Of a DNA stretch of 50,267 nt, positions 42,283-50,228 are shown piece by piece. The stretch is from Rhodococcus maanshanensis NBRC 100610 (GTDB lineage Bacteria; Actinomycetota; Actinomycetes; Mycobacteriales; Mycobacteriaceae), in NCBI RefSeq assembly GCF_001894865.1, contig NZ_BCXA01000053.1:1-50267 (forward strand), in the 5' to 3' direction. How positions within the stretch are numbered: the first letter of the stretch is position 1; each line of letters begins with the position of its first letter. The translations under genes and the position numbers were made by a program. The notes under the pieces are model-generated. The model was not told the origin of the DNA and did no database searches. It saw only the letters and a list, made by a program, of their open reading frames with translations.

Positions 42283-42801
42283 ATGACGATCACGCCCGAC
42301 ACCAAGAACTGGACCTGGGTCCTCGAGCGTCCCTGCGCCGACTGCGGATTCGATTCCGGTGCGGTCGAGTACGACGAGATCCCCGGCCTGGTCCGCGCGA
42401 ACGCGGCGGCCTGGCCCGCGGTGATGGCGCGGCCGGATGTCGCCGTGCGGCCGGACGAGCAGACCTGGTCGGCATTGGAGTACTCCGCGCACGTGCGGGA
42501 CGTGTTCCGGATCTTTCTTGAACGCCTCGAGCTGATGCTCGCGCAGGATGACCCGCACTTCGCGAACTGGGATCAGGACGAGACCGCCGTCGCCGAGCGC
42601 TACGGCGAACAGGACCCGGCGACGGTCGCGGCCGAACTCGGTGCCGCCGCGGCCGCCGTTGCGGACGCGTTCGAGACGGTCCCGCTCGCGGACCGGGGGC
42701 GGCGGGGACTGCGCAGCGACGGATCGGCCTTCACGGTGGACTCGCTGGCGCGGTACTTCGTGCACGACCCGATCCATCACCTGTACGACGTAGGCGGCTG
42801 A
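42283..42801 (+). CDS. DinB-fold protein (mycothiol/maleylpyruvate-isomerase-like)
   Basis: A 172-residue four-helix-bundle protein of the DinB superfamily. The three metal-binding His positions fit SAHVRDVF, and FVHDPIHHLYDV near the C-terminus. Actinobacterial DinB proteins often act with mycothiol or bacillithiol; the substrate is unknown. TAGCCT ends six bases before the ATG and no ribosome site is seen, so it may be leaderless rather than read from the ltrA transcript. Confidence 0.82.
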   Translation: MTITPDTKNWTWVLERPCADCGFDSGAVEYDEIPGLVRANAAAWPAVMARPDVAVRPDEQTWSALEYSAHVRDVFRIFLERLELMLAQDDPHFANWDQDETAVAERYGEQDPATVAAELGAAAAAVADAFETVPLADRGRRGLRSDGSAFTVDSLARYFVHDPIHHLYDVGG

Positions 42802-42929
42802 CGGACGAACGTCCAGTTCGGGGCCTGGAAACTCACTCACTGGGACTCGGAGGGGCCCGCGTGTCGGCTCCGAAACCACCCCTGTCCTGGCCTTTTCGTG
42901 CTTCGTTAGACCATGGCACGAAATTCCCC

Positions 42930-42943
42930 TAGAACGTGTTCCA
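42930..42943. promoter_or_regulatory. KstR-like box upstream of alcohol dehydrogenase
   Basis: TAGAACGTGTTCCA fits TnnAACnnGTTnnA, the published binding consensus of the cholesterol-catabolism repressor KstR. It stands 88 bases before the ATG at 43031. No kstR gene is in the window. Confidence 0.55.
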
Positions 42944-43030
42944 ATTTGCCGAATTTCGGGATAGTGTGTGCGCTGTGATCGCCGTCACCTCGATCACGTA
43001 TAGCGGATGCGGACGAAAGGCCGGAACGAG

Positions 43031-44158
43031 ATGAAGACAAAAGGCGCACTCCTGTGGGGCCTGAACGAGCCGTGGTCGGTCGAGGAGATCGAGCTCGGTG
43101 ACCCGCGGGATGGTGAGGTCCAGATCCGCATGGAGGCGGCCGGGATGTGCCACTCCGACTATCACCTCGTCACCGGCGCGACCCCGATGCCGTCCTTCCC
43201 GGTCCTCGGTGGGCACGAGGGCGCGGGCGTCGTCACCAAGGTCGGTCCGAACGTGAAGCGGCTCAAGGAAGGCGACCACGTCGTCCTGTCCTTTATCCCC
43301 GCCTGCGGCGCCTGTGACCCGTGTACCCAGGGTCACCAGAACCTCTGCGACCTGGGCGGTGGCCTGCTCACCGGACAGTCCATCTCCGACGGCTCGTACC
43401 GCATCCAGGCACGCGGCCAGAACGTCATCCCGATGGCCCTGCTCGGCACGTTCTCTCCCTACATGACCGTGCACGAGTACTCCGCGGTCAAGATCGATGA
43501 GCACATCCCGTTCGAGGTCGCGGCGCTCGTTGGCTGCGGCACGACGACGGGTTGGGGCTCGGCGACCAACGTCGCGCAGGTTCGCCCCGGTGACACCGTC
43601 GCGATCGTCGGTGTCGGCGGCGTCGGCATGGCCGCCCTGCAGGGTGCGGTGGTCTCGGGCGCGCGCAACATCATCGCCATCGACCCGGTCGCGTTCAAGC
43701 GCGAGCAGGCCCTCAAGTTCGGCGCCACGCACGCCTTCTCGAGCCTCGAGGAGGCCATCGTCCCGGTCATGGAGCTGACCTGGGGCAAGATGTGCGACAA
43801 GGTCATCCTGACGATGGGTGAGATGGACGGCGCACTGGTCGATCCGGCGCTGACCCTGACCGCCAAGGCCGGCACCTGCGTCGTGACCTCGATGGGCAAG
43901 ATGTCCGACATGGACGTGAAGATGAACCTCTTCCTCTTCGCGATGCTGCAGAAGACCCTCAAGGGCAACGTCTTCGGTGGCGCCAACCCGCGTCACGAGA
44001 TTCCGATGCTCCTCGACCTGTACAAGTCGGGTCAGCTGAACCTGCAGGACATGATCTCCAACACCTACAGCCTCGAGCAGGTCAACGAGGGCTACCAGGA
44101 CATGTTGGACGGCAAGAACCTGCGCGGCGTCATCAAGTACACCGACGCGGACCGCTAG
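43031..44158 (+). CDS. NDMA-dependent zinc alcohol dehydrogenase
   Basis: A 375-residue zinc MDR enzyme of the NDMA-dependent class that carries tightly bound NAD and oxidises alcohols in actinobacteria. Catalytic zinc: Cys40 (GMCHSDYH), His62 and Glu63 (GGHEGAG); structural zinc: Cys92, 95, 98 and 106 (CGACDPCTQGHQNLC). The Rossmann motif is GVGGVG. Length and signatures fit that subfamily rather than class III or thiol-dependent enzymes. ATG at 43031 gives the family start MKTKGALLWG; an ATG-like start at 43007 is less likely. A KstR-like box and no adjacent partner gene precede it; a strong terminator follows. Confidence 0.92.
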   Translation: MKTKGALLWGLNEPWSVEEIELGDPRDGEVQIRMEAAGMCHSDYHLVTGATPMPSFPVLGGHEGAGVVTKVGPNVKRLKEGDHVVLSFIPACGACDPCTQGHQNLCDLGGGLLTGQSISDGSYRIQARGQNVIPMALLGTFSPYMTVHEYSAVKIDEHIPFEVAALVGCGTTTGWGSATNVAQVRPGDTVAIVGVGGVGMAALQGAVVSGARNIIAIDPVAFKREQALKFGATHAFSSLEEAIVPVMELTWGKMCDKVILTMGEMDGALVDPALTLTAKAGTCVVTSMGKMSDMDVKMNLFLFAMLQKTLKGNVFGGANPRHEIPMLLDLYKSGQLNLQDMISNTYSLEQVNEGYQDMLDGKNLRGVIKYTDADR

Positions 44159-44169
44159 ACAGCACCTCC

Positions 44170-44207
44170 ACGGCGCCGGGCAGCTCAGTCGAGCTGCCCG
44201 GCGCCGT
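44170..44207. terminator. Bidirectional terminator after alcohol dehydrogenase
   Basis: Perfect 17-base stem ACGGCGCCGGGCAGCTC / GAGCTGCCCGGCGCCGT with loop AGTC, between convergent genes. Confidence 0.9.
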
Positions 44208-44210
44208 TGT

Positions 44211-45071
44211 CTATTCCGTCAGCCACTCGTCGATGAGTTCGGCGACCCGGTCCGGGGCGTCGAGCGGGACGAACGCGCCGCAGTCGTCGAGGATCTCGAG
44301 CCGCGCGCCCGGGATGTCGGCCGCCAGCCTGCGGCCCAGGTCGAGGGCGAAGGCGCGGTCGTCGGAACCCCAGACGAGCAACGCGCCGCCCGTGTAGTGG
44401 CGGAGCTGCCGCGCGGCCGTCAGGGTGTGCGAGGCCTCGATCCCCGCGAAGAACTTGACGGTGTCCCGGCGCAGCGCCCGGTCCCGCAACGGTCGGGTCC
44501 AGCCGGCGACCACCTCGTCGCCCACCCCGCGATGGCTCAGCGGGCGGGGGATCGCGAACCGTCGCGCCGTCCGCAGCCGCATGAGCTGGCCCCCGAGGGC
44601 GAGAACGCCGGGCGCCCTGCCGAGCGCGAAGAAGGCGCGCAGCGAGCGGGGCGGGAACTGTTCGTAGGCATCGCAGGCGGTGAGGACCAGCGTCCGCACC
44701 AGCTCCGGATGCCGGGCGGCCAGGATCTGGCTCAGTCCGCCGCCGGTGTCGTTGCCCACCACCGTGACCGCGCGGAGCCCGAGTTGCCCGACCATCTCGG
44801 CGGCGAGGTCGGCAAGGGCGGGCGGATCCAGGTCGGCGCCAGGGTTCATCGGCCGGGTGTGGGAGCCGAGGGGCAGTGTCGGCAGCAGGCATCGGTAACC
44901 CAGCGCGGCGGCCCGCTCGGCGACGCCGTCCCAGAGGTGACTGTCGACGAGCGCGCCGTGCACGAACAGCAGTGGGGCGCCGGTCGGGGGGCCGAGCTCG
45001 CGCAGATGGACCGGGCCCGCGGTGGTCTCGATCCAGCGTTCTATGTCCAGGTTGGTGCCGCCGTGCGTCAT
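44211..45071 (-). CDS. Alpha/beta hydrolase with Asp at nucleophile, His missing
   Basis: A 286-residue alpha/beta hydrolase. HGALVDSHLWDG is the oxyanion region; the elbow GNDTGG puts Asp108 at the nucleophile position, as in dehalogenases and epoxide hydrolases. VWGSDDRAFA supplies the acid. Where a GHF is normally found near the C-terminus the protein has CGAF (Ala266), so the catalytic His is lost at the usual place. Relatives with this feature exist in actinobacteria to my memory. The divergent TetR gene and two inverted repeats indicate repressor control. Confidence 0.82.
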   Translation of the reverse strand: MTHGGTNLDIERWIETTAGPVHLRELGPPTGAPLLFVHGALVDSHLWDGVAERAAALGYRCLLPTLPLGSHTRPMNPGADLDPPALADLAAEMVGQLGLRAVTVVGNDTGGGLSQILAARHPELVRTLVLTACDAYEQFPPRSLRAFFALGRAPGVLALGGQLMRLRTARRFAIPRPLSHRGVGDEVVAGWTRPLRDRALRRDTVKFFAGIEASHTLTAARQLRHYTGGALLVWGSDDRAFALDLGRRLAADIPGARLEILDDCGAFVPLDAPDRVAELIDEWLTE

Positions 45072-45084
45072 GTCGGACTCCCTG

Positions 45085-45104
45085 TATTGAAAGTGGATTC
45101 AATA
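45085..45104. promoter_or_regulatory. TetR operator before the hydrolase
   Basis: TATTGAA-AGTGGA-TTCAATA, perfect seven-base arms, 13 bases upstream of the hydrolase start. Same core as the second site, 40 bp away centre to centre. Confidence 0.7.
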
Positions 45105-45123
45105 GCATCTTCGACGGTAGCCT

Positions 45124-45145
45124 CTATTGAACGTCATTTCAATAG
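45124..45145. promoter_or_regulatory. TetR operator before tetR
   Basis: CTATTGAA-CGTCAT-TTCAATAG, perfect eight-base arms and the same six-base spacing as the first site. It precedes the regulator gene by 44 bases. Confidence 0.7.
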
Positions 45146-45189
45146 CCTTCGAGCGCCTAGAGTGGGCGCGACCGAGGGGAGGGGTGCCG

Positions 45190-45813
45190 ATGCCCGAGCA
45201 ACGCACCCGGCTGACGACCGAGCAGCGTCGCGCCGAGCTGATCGAGGCGACCCTGCGTGCCCTGGCCACTCGGGAGCCGGAACGGCTTTCCGTGCAAGAG
45301 ATCTCGGCCGAGGCCGGGGTGTCCGTCGGGCTGCTGTACCACTACTTCGGCGGTAAGGACGCGCTGGTCTTCGCGGCGATGGAGTCCGCGGCGGACAAGA
45401 TGATCGCGGACCTGACCGCGGCCGCGGGGGAGGGACCCCTGCTCGGCAGGCTGATGACCGGGCTAGGGGCCTACCTGGACCATGTGCAGTTGCACAGCGT
45501 CGGATGGCAGGCGTTGATGCGGGCAGGCGGTAGTTCGGGCCTCGCCGAACTCGGGCGCAGGGTGGACGCGGCCTCGTTCGAGCTGATCCTCGACGCGCTC
45601 GGCATCGATACGCCGAGCGAGGTCGCGGTGATGGCGATCGAGGGCTGCCTGGCGTTCGAGAAGGCCGCGTGCCTGCGCTGGCTGGCGAGCGCGGACGTCG
45701 AGCGGGCGGTGCTCGAGCAGGTGCTGGCCGGGACGTTCCTGGCCGCGCTCCAATCCGCCTCGGGTGCGGATCCGGCAATCGCCGCGGGGCTGGCCAGGTT
45801 GGCGGAGGGGTGA
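45190..45813 (+). CDS. TetR-family regulator of the hydrolase
   Basis: A 207-residue TetR protein with RRAELIEATLRALATREPE and LSVQEISAEAGVSVGLLYHYFGGKDAL as the HTH, then a helical ligand domain. ATG at 45190 has GGGGAGG about seven bases upstream; the frame opens earlier, at 45127, but that would place the start in the second operator. It is divergent from the hydrolase and probably autoregulated. Confidence 0.88.
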   Translation: MPEQRTRLTTEQRRAELIEATLRALATREPERLSVQEISAEAGVSVGLLYHYFGGKDALVFAAMESAADKMIADLTAAAGEGPLLGRLMTGLGAYLDHVQLHSVGWQALMRAGGSSGLAELGRRVDAASFELILDALGIDTPSEVAVMAIEGCLAFEKAACLRWLASADVERAVLEQVLAGTFLAALQSASGADPAIAAGLARLAEG

Positions 45814-45836
45814 GTGCGGTCTCGTAGGCTGCAAAG

Positions 45837-46652
45837 GTGCACAGCCTCAATGCGATCGAACACTGGCCCGTAGACCACGCCGCGGTGGCGGTGGTCGGTC
45901 CGGACGGCACGATCGGCGCGGCCGGGGATCAGGACCGGGTGTTCGCGCTCGCCTCGGTGACCAAGCCGCTCGTGGCGTACGCCGCGCTGGTGGCCGTCGA
46001 GGAGGGTGCGATCGAGCTCGACCAGCCCGCGGGGCCGCCCGGCGCCACCGTGCGGCACCTGCTCGCACACACCTCGGGGCTGGCCTTCGGCGAGCCGACG
46101 GTGCAGAGCGCGCCCGGGACCAAGCGGATCTACTCCAGCGCCGGATTCGAGGTGCTGGCCGACCTCATCGCGTCGGAGACCGACATCGCGTTCCCTGACT
46201 ACCTGCGCGAGGCGGTGTTCGAGCCGCTCGGCATGGCGGCGTCGACCCTCGACGGTCCGGCGGGGCACGGCGCCAGGTCCAGCGCGGCCGACCTGGCTCG
46301 GTTCGCGGGGGAACTGCTCGGCCCGACCCTGATCTCGGCCGAGACGGCGCGGGAGGCCGTGGGTGTGCAGTTTCCCGGGCTGGACGGTCTGCTGCCCGGC
46401 TATGGCGTCCAGCGGCCCAACGACTGGGGGCTCGGCTTCGAGATCAGGTCCCACAAGGCGCCGCACTGGACGGGTGCGACGAACTCGCCGTCGACCTACG
46501 GTCACTTCGGTCAGTCCGGGACCTTCCTGTGGGTCGACCCGGCCCGCTCGATCGCGTGTGTCGCGCTGGCCGACCGGGCCTTCGGAGATTGGGCCAAGGC
46601 GGCATGGCCTGCGCTGAGCGAGGCCGTGCTGGCCGAGCTCGCGGGCGCGTGA
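45837..46652 (+). CDS. Serine hydrolase, class C beta-lactamase/DD-peptidase family
   Basis: A 271-residue cytosolic-looking protein with the SxxK motif SVTK (Ser40-Lys43), a YSS at the place of the YxN motif, and HFGQSGT as the third motif (KTG equivalent). The family includes beta-lactamases, DD-peptidases and esterases; without a signal peptide, an esterase or transpeptidase-like role on small substrates is more likely than resistance. TAGGCT ends six bases before the GTG and no ribosome site is seen, so it is probably leaderless. Confidence 0.85.
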   Translation: MHSLNAIEHWPVDHAAVAVVGPDGTIGAAGDQDRVFALASVTKPLVAYAALVAVEEGAIELDQPAGPPGATVRHLLAHTSGLAFGEPTVQSAPGTKRIYSSAGFEVLADLIASETDIAFPDYLREAVFEPLGMAASTLDGPAGHGARSSAADLARFAGELLGPTLISAETAREAVGVQFPGLDGLLPGYGVQRPNDWGLGFEIRSHKAPHWTGATNSPSTYGHFGQSGTFLWVDPARSIACVALADRAFGDWAKAAWPALSEAVLAELAGA

Positions 46653-46777
46653 TCACACCAATCTCGTCTATCACTGGCGTAACAGGGGCGCACAGGGCAC
46701 ACTGGTGACGCAAATCGCGCGGCAGGCACAAATGAGGTCGTTGGGGAAGACGTCCCTCGTCTGAGCCGGAGGTGCTT

Positions 46778-47296
46778 GTGCGCGCGTTGAATCAGTTCGC
46801 CGATGCGACGACTGGTGTGCTCTACGTGCATTCGTCGCCCGCCGCGGTGTGTCCCCACGTCGAGTGGGCGCTCACCGCCACCCTCGAGAGCCCGGCCAAC
46901 CTCAAGTGGACCTCGCAGTCCGCAGGGGCAGGGCTGCTGCGCTCGACCAGCAACTGGGTCGGGCCCGTCGGCACCGGCGCCCGGCTGGTCACCGCGTTGC
47001 GATCCTGGCCGATGCTGCGGTTCGAGATCACCGAGGACCCGAGCGACGGGGTCGACGGCGAGCGCTTCAGTCACGTCCCCGGGCTGGGGCTGTGGCGCGG
47101 CGCGATGAGCGCGAACGGCGACGTGATCCTCGGCGAGATGCGGCTGCGCGCGCTGATGCAGGCCCACGGCAGTACGGGTGAGCTGGCCTCCGAGCTCGAC
47201 ACCGCGCTCGGCACGGCATGGGACGAGGCGCTCGAGCCGTACCGCAGTGGCGGCGAGGGCGCCGAGGTCACCTGGCTGCGTAGGAACGTCGGATAG
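46778..47296 (+). CDS. DUF3145 protein
   Basis: A 172-residue protein of the DUF3145 family, conserved in Actinobacteria (Rv2337c by position). It has FADATTGVLYVHSSPAAVCPHVEWAL near the N-terminus (two pieces: ATTGVLYVHSSPAAV, CPHVEWALT), FEITEDPSDGVDGERF and MRLRALMQAHG. Function unknown. GTG at 46778 has GGAGG five bases upstream, better than GTG at 46772. Confidence 0.9.
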   Translation: MRALNQFADATTGVLYVHSSPAAVCPHVEWALTATLESPANLKWTSQSAGAGLLRSTSNWVGPVGTGARLVTALRSWPMLRFEITEDPSDGVDGERFSHVPGLGLWRGAMSANGDVILGEMRLRALMQAHGSTGELASELDTALGTAWDEALEPYRSGGEGAEVTWLRRNVG

Positions 47297-47312
47297 TCGA
47301 CTCCGTCAGGAT

Positions 47313-47759
47313 TCAGCTGTCCGCGGCCAGCAGGTCGGCGAGGTTGTCCAGGCTCGCCTGCCGCGAGCGGTCGGCAGCCTTGGTGACGAAGGGGTCGGCG
47401 AGTTTGCCGAAGACTCCGCCGAGACCGGTCTCGGTGTCGGTCCGATACGTGAACCGGGTGCCGCCGTCGACCTCCTCGAGCCTCATCGTCGTGGTGAAGT
47501 CGATCGTGCTCTCCACGGACTTGGAGGCGGTGGACTTCGGGGGATCGAACTCGGTGAACTCCGCTACCCAGTCGATTCGTTTGCCGAGGACCCTGGTCAC
47601 CCCTCGCCACCGCGTGCCCAACCCGAGCGGCCCGTCGGTGACCTGCTCGATTTCGATCATCGTCGACTCCCAGGACGGCCAGTTCGCCGGGTCTGTGAGA
47701 AAGTCCCACACCTCCGACGGGGGACGGGCAATCAAAACGGACTGCTCGAGGACAGGCAT
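47313..47759 (-). CDS. SRPBCC-fold protein (polyketide-cyclase-like)
   Basis: A 148-residue SRPBCC protein: SVLIARPPSEVWDFLTDPANWPSWE is the classic start, then GTRWRGVTRVLGKRIDWVAEF and RFTYRTDTETGLGG, and a C-terminal helix. It should bind a hydrophobic ligand; no enzyme activity is assigned. ATG at 47759 is preferred to 47768, because AAAGGGA is eight bases away. It is divergent from the IclR gene. Confidence 0.85.
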   Translation of the reverse strand: MPVLEQSVLIARPPSEVWDFLTDPANWPSWESTMIEIEQVTDGPLGLGTRWRGVTRVLGKRIDWVAEFTEFDPPKSTASKSVESTIDFTTTMRLEEVDGGTRFTYRTDTETGLGGVFGKLADPFVTKAADRSRQASLDNLADLLAADS

Positions 47760-47911
47760 GGTGATCATCCCTTTGATGGTGGATCGGATCGGACCGAAGG
47801 TGGCCTACCCCCTCAGGATTCGCCACTCGCCTTCCGGGGAGAAGACTTGCATGTCACCCAGTGATACGTTCAGGACTATTGGTTTGTTTTGCCGAGAGTC
47901 GGGGCGCGGCC

Positions 47912-48733
47912 ATGGATGATCACACCGTTGCGGGGCGAATGCTCGCCATCATCGACGCGACCGCCGAGCTCGACGGGCGCGCCTCCCTCGCGGCGCTGAC
48001 CGAGTCCACCGGAATCCCCAAACCCACCGTCATGCGCGTCGCCAACGATCTGGCAGCGCGGGGTGTCCTCCAACGGGGCCCGGGCGGATACCGCCTCGGC
48101 GCAAAACTGATCGATCTCGGCACCACCGCGGCCATTCATCACGGCATGCGCGACGCGGCGATGCCGCACCTGCAGGAGCTGTTCGCCCGGACGGGTGAGG
48201 TGATCGTCCTCGCGTTGTTGTGCGGGGACGACGTGGCGGAACTCGAACGCGTCCACGGTCACAACAGGGATGCCATCGCCCAGCGCCAACTTGCCGGCGG
48301 TCCCGTGACGGACGCGGTCACGACTGCATTGGGGCGCTGTCTGCTGGCACATCGGCCGGACCTCGCCGATGTCGCTCTCAGCAAGCCGATTCGACGTTTG
48401 ACCGCGTACACCGTCACTGAGCCCGGCAGGCTTCGCGACCAATTGACCTCGGTCCTCGACCACGGATTCTCGGTCGAGTACGAGCAGACCCTTCTCGGGT
48501 GGTCCTGCGTCGGTGCCCCGATCCTCGGCGGGAACGGGAAGGTCGTCGGTGGCGTGGGAATCATCGGTCGGCGCAGTGCCCGATACTCCCCGAACCGGCT
48601 CACGGGTGCGGTCTCCGCGGCCGCGACGGGCATCGCCGCGGACTGGGCGTTGGATCCGGGCCGAACCGGATCGACGGTGGCACCATCATTGCCGACGCAG
48701 ACGGGGCGCGGCCGGCTGACGGGGAAGGCGTGA
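47912..48733 (+). CDS. IclR-family transcriptional regulator
   Basis: A 273-residue IclR protein: HTH (AGRMLAIIDATAELDGRASLAALTESTGIPKPTVMRVANDLAARG) and the effector domain, including DVAELERVHGHNRDAI, the TALGRCLLAH signature and GWSCVGAPILGGNGKVVGGVGI. ATG at 47912 follows a weak ribosome site; an ATG-like start at 47861 would add 17 residues. It is divergent from the SRPBCC gene, which may be its target; IclR proteins normally sense small carbon metabolites. Confidence 0.9.
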   Translation: MDDHTVAGRMLAIIDATAELDGRASLAALTESTGIPKPTVMRVANDLAARGVLQRGPGGYRLGAKLIDLGTTAAIHHGMRDAAMPHLQELFARTGEVIVLALLCGDDVAELERVHGHNRDAIAQRQLAGGPVTDAVTTALGRCLLAHRPDLADVALSKPIRRLTAYTVTEPGRLRDQLTSVLDHGFSVEYEQTLLGWSCVGAPILGGNGKVVGGVGIIGRRSARYSPNRLTGAVSAAATGIAADWALDPGRTGSTVAPSLPTQTGRGRLTGKA

Positions 48734-48785
48734 GGGGGAGGTTCTCGGGGCGATGGTCGAGTGTGGGCCCGAAAACCACCCCCTC
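48732..48785. repeat. Palindromic repeat, copy A
   Basis: A 54-bp unit starting GAGGGGGAGGTTCTCGGGG and ending GAAAACCACCCCCTC, which folds on itself as an imperfect stem (about 18-base arms). Copy B at 49759-49812 matches at 49 of 54 positions. A further partial copy GGTTCGGGGATGGTCGAG is at 48870-48887. Confidence 0.8.
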
Positions 48786-48889
48786 AGCCCGGGAGCCACC
48801 CCCTCGGAAGTCTGTGGAGGGGTGCTTCGGCCATCCACAGGGCGCGTATTCCGTCCCTGAGTGGCGTCTGGTTCGGGGATGGTCGAGGC

Positions 48890-49752
48890 GTGAACCCGAT
48901 GCCGTTCCGCGGAACCCTTGCCCTGCGCCGGGGCACCGTGACGGCACATCAGCTCAGGCGGGACTTCCTGCGGCTGCACCGAGACGTCTACGTGCGCAAG
49001 GACACTCCGCCGACCGCACTGGCTCGTGCACGCGCTGCACAGCTGTGGTCGGGGGACGCCGGCGTGCTCGCCGGGTTCTCCGCCGCCGCCCTGCACGGCA
49101 GCAGGTGGATCGATCCGAGCGAACCCGCCGAGTTGATCCGTGTGGGTCACGTGCGCGCGCCGAAGGGAATCGTCGTCAGGAAGGCACAGCTGCTCGACGG
49201 TGAGATCTGTCGGGCCGACGGCGTGGCCGTCACCACCCCGGACGAACAGCGTTCGACCTCGGACGTGCGCTCGGGTTCGATCGTGCGGTCGAGGTCCTCG
49301 ACGCACTGTGCTGCGCGACCGGTCTCGACCCAGCCGTGGTGTCGGCGATCGCCGAGCGGCACCCCGGCGCGCGTGGCCTGGTCCAGCTGCGACGGGTGCT
49401 CGACCTGGTCGACGGCGGGGCGGAATCCCCGCCCGAGACCCGAACCCGGCTGTTGATCGTGCGCGACGGGCTGCCACGCCCCGAGACACAGATCCTGGTC
49501 CGGGACGGCTCTGGGCGTGTCGTCGCGAGATCGGACCTCGGATGGGAGAGCTGGCGGGTCCTGGTCGAGTACGACGGCGACCACCACTGGCTGGATGAAC
49601 GGCAACGTTCACGCGACATCGACAGGGCCGCCGACCTCGAGGCGCTGGGGTGGGCGGTGATTCGGGTGAGTGCAGAGCTGTTGCGTGATCGGCCGGACGT
49701 GGTGCTGGAGCGGGTGCGCGCGAAGCTGCGCATGGCCGGGGCGCCGGTGTGA
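48890..49752 (+). pseudogene. Frameshifted DUF559 protein (AbiEi-like HTH plus nuclease-like domain)
   Basis: Two halves of one reading frame. From GTG at 48890, MNPMPFRGTLALRRGTVTAHQLRR is like the N-terminal HTH of AbiEi-type proteins and VYVRKDTPP follows; the frame is kept up to GVAVTTP at about 49240. The next residues should be ARTAFDLG; that sequence is found one base out of register (CGA ACA GCG TTC GAC CTC). It then runs on in the second frame through LCCATGLDPAVVSAIAERHP to the stop at 49752, including the DUF559 nuclease-like end WRVLVEYDGDHHWLDERQRSRDIDR. So one base appears to be missing near 49241-49243. Joined, it would be about 288 residues. Either a recent mutation or a sequence error. 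Confidence 0.85.
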
Positions 49753-49758
49753 GCGGGC

Positions 49759-49812
49759 GAGGGGGAGGTACTCGGGGCGATGGTCGAGTGCGAGCCCGAC
49801 AACCGCCCCCTC
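49759..49812. repeat. Palindromic repeat, copy B
   Basis: Fifty-four bases starting GAGGGGGAGGTACTCGGGG and ending GACAACCGCCCCCTC, in direct orientation to copy A and just after the pseudogene stop. The same outer arms can pair as a stem. Confidence 0.8.
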
Positions 49813-50027
49813 GACGGGGAGACGGCCCCGTCGGGAATGGATCCGCCGGCGAGGGCGTTGAACGAGGCGGTCGTAAGTTTTGTGTGTCTGTGTATTACGC
49901 ACGCTCGCAGGAACTCAAGTTGCGTGCGCTCTGTTTGCCTTCAGGAATCTGGAGACGCCGAGTCTCGAACCGGCCCGGGACACCACACCGTGTGGGCCCC
50001 GTCATCCCAGCCCTGTGAGGAGCAGAT
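49813..50027. promoter_or_regulatory. Leader and promoter region of the cold-shock gene
   Basis: No gene seen. TATTAC at 49893-49898 is a possible -10 box, which would give a leader of roughly 120 bases. Seven-base arms CGCACGC (49898-49904) and GCGTGCG (49922-49928) can pair, and a GC-rich fold is possible near 49974-50006. Long leaders are known for cold-shock genes. Confidence 0.45.
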
Positions 50028-50228
50028 ATGAGTCAGGGAACAGTCAAGTGGTTCAACGCGGAGAAGGGCTTCGGCTTCATCTCGCGCACCGACGGACCGG
50101 ATCTCTTCGTGCACTTCTCCGAGATCCAGGGTTCCGGTTTCCGGAGCCTCGAGGAGAACCAGCAGGTCGAGTTCGAGGTGACCGAGGGGCCGAAGGGCCC
50201 GCAGGCCACCGCGGTTCACGTGCTCTGA
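50028..50228 (+). CDS. Cold-shock protein (CspA family)
   Basis: A 66-residue RNA chaperone that melts structured RNA. The RNP1 motif is KGFGFI, RNP2 is LFVHF, and [20 protein letters not shown] and [10 protein letters not shown] are the usual ends. GAGGAG stands seven bases before the ATG. About 120-200 bases of untranslated leader precede it. The last 39 bases of the window after it hold no gene. Confidence 0.95.
   Translation: MSQGTVKWFNAEKGFGFISRTDGPDLFVHFSEIQGSGFRSLEENQQVEFEVTEGPKGPQATAVHVL

Noticed and set aside
40843-42879. 678-codon open frame on the minus strand
   Set aside because: Antisense to the LtrA and DinB genes, Asp/His/Arg-rich, and it starts in no plausible way.
42841-42890. 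Possible third copy of the palindromic repeat (CGAAACCACCCCTG)
   Set aside because: Only about 14 bases resemble it and the rest differs.
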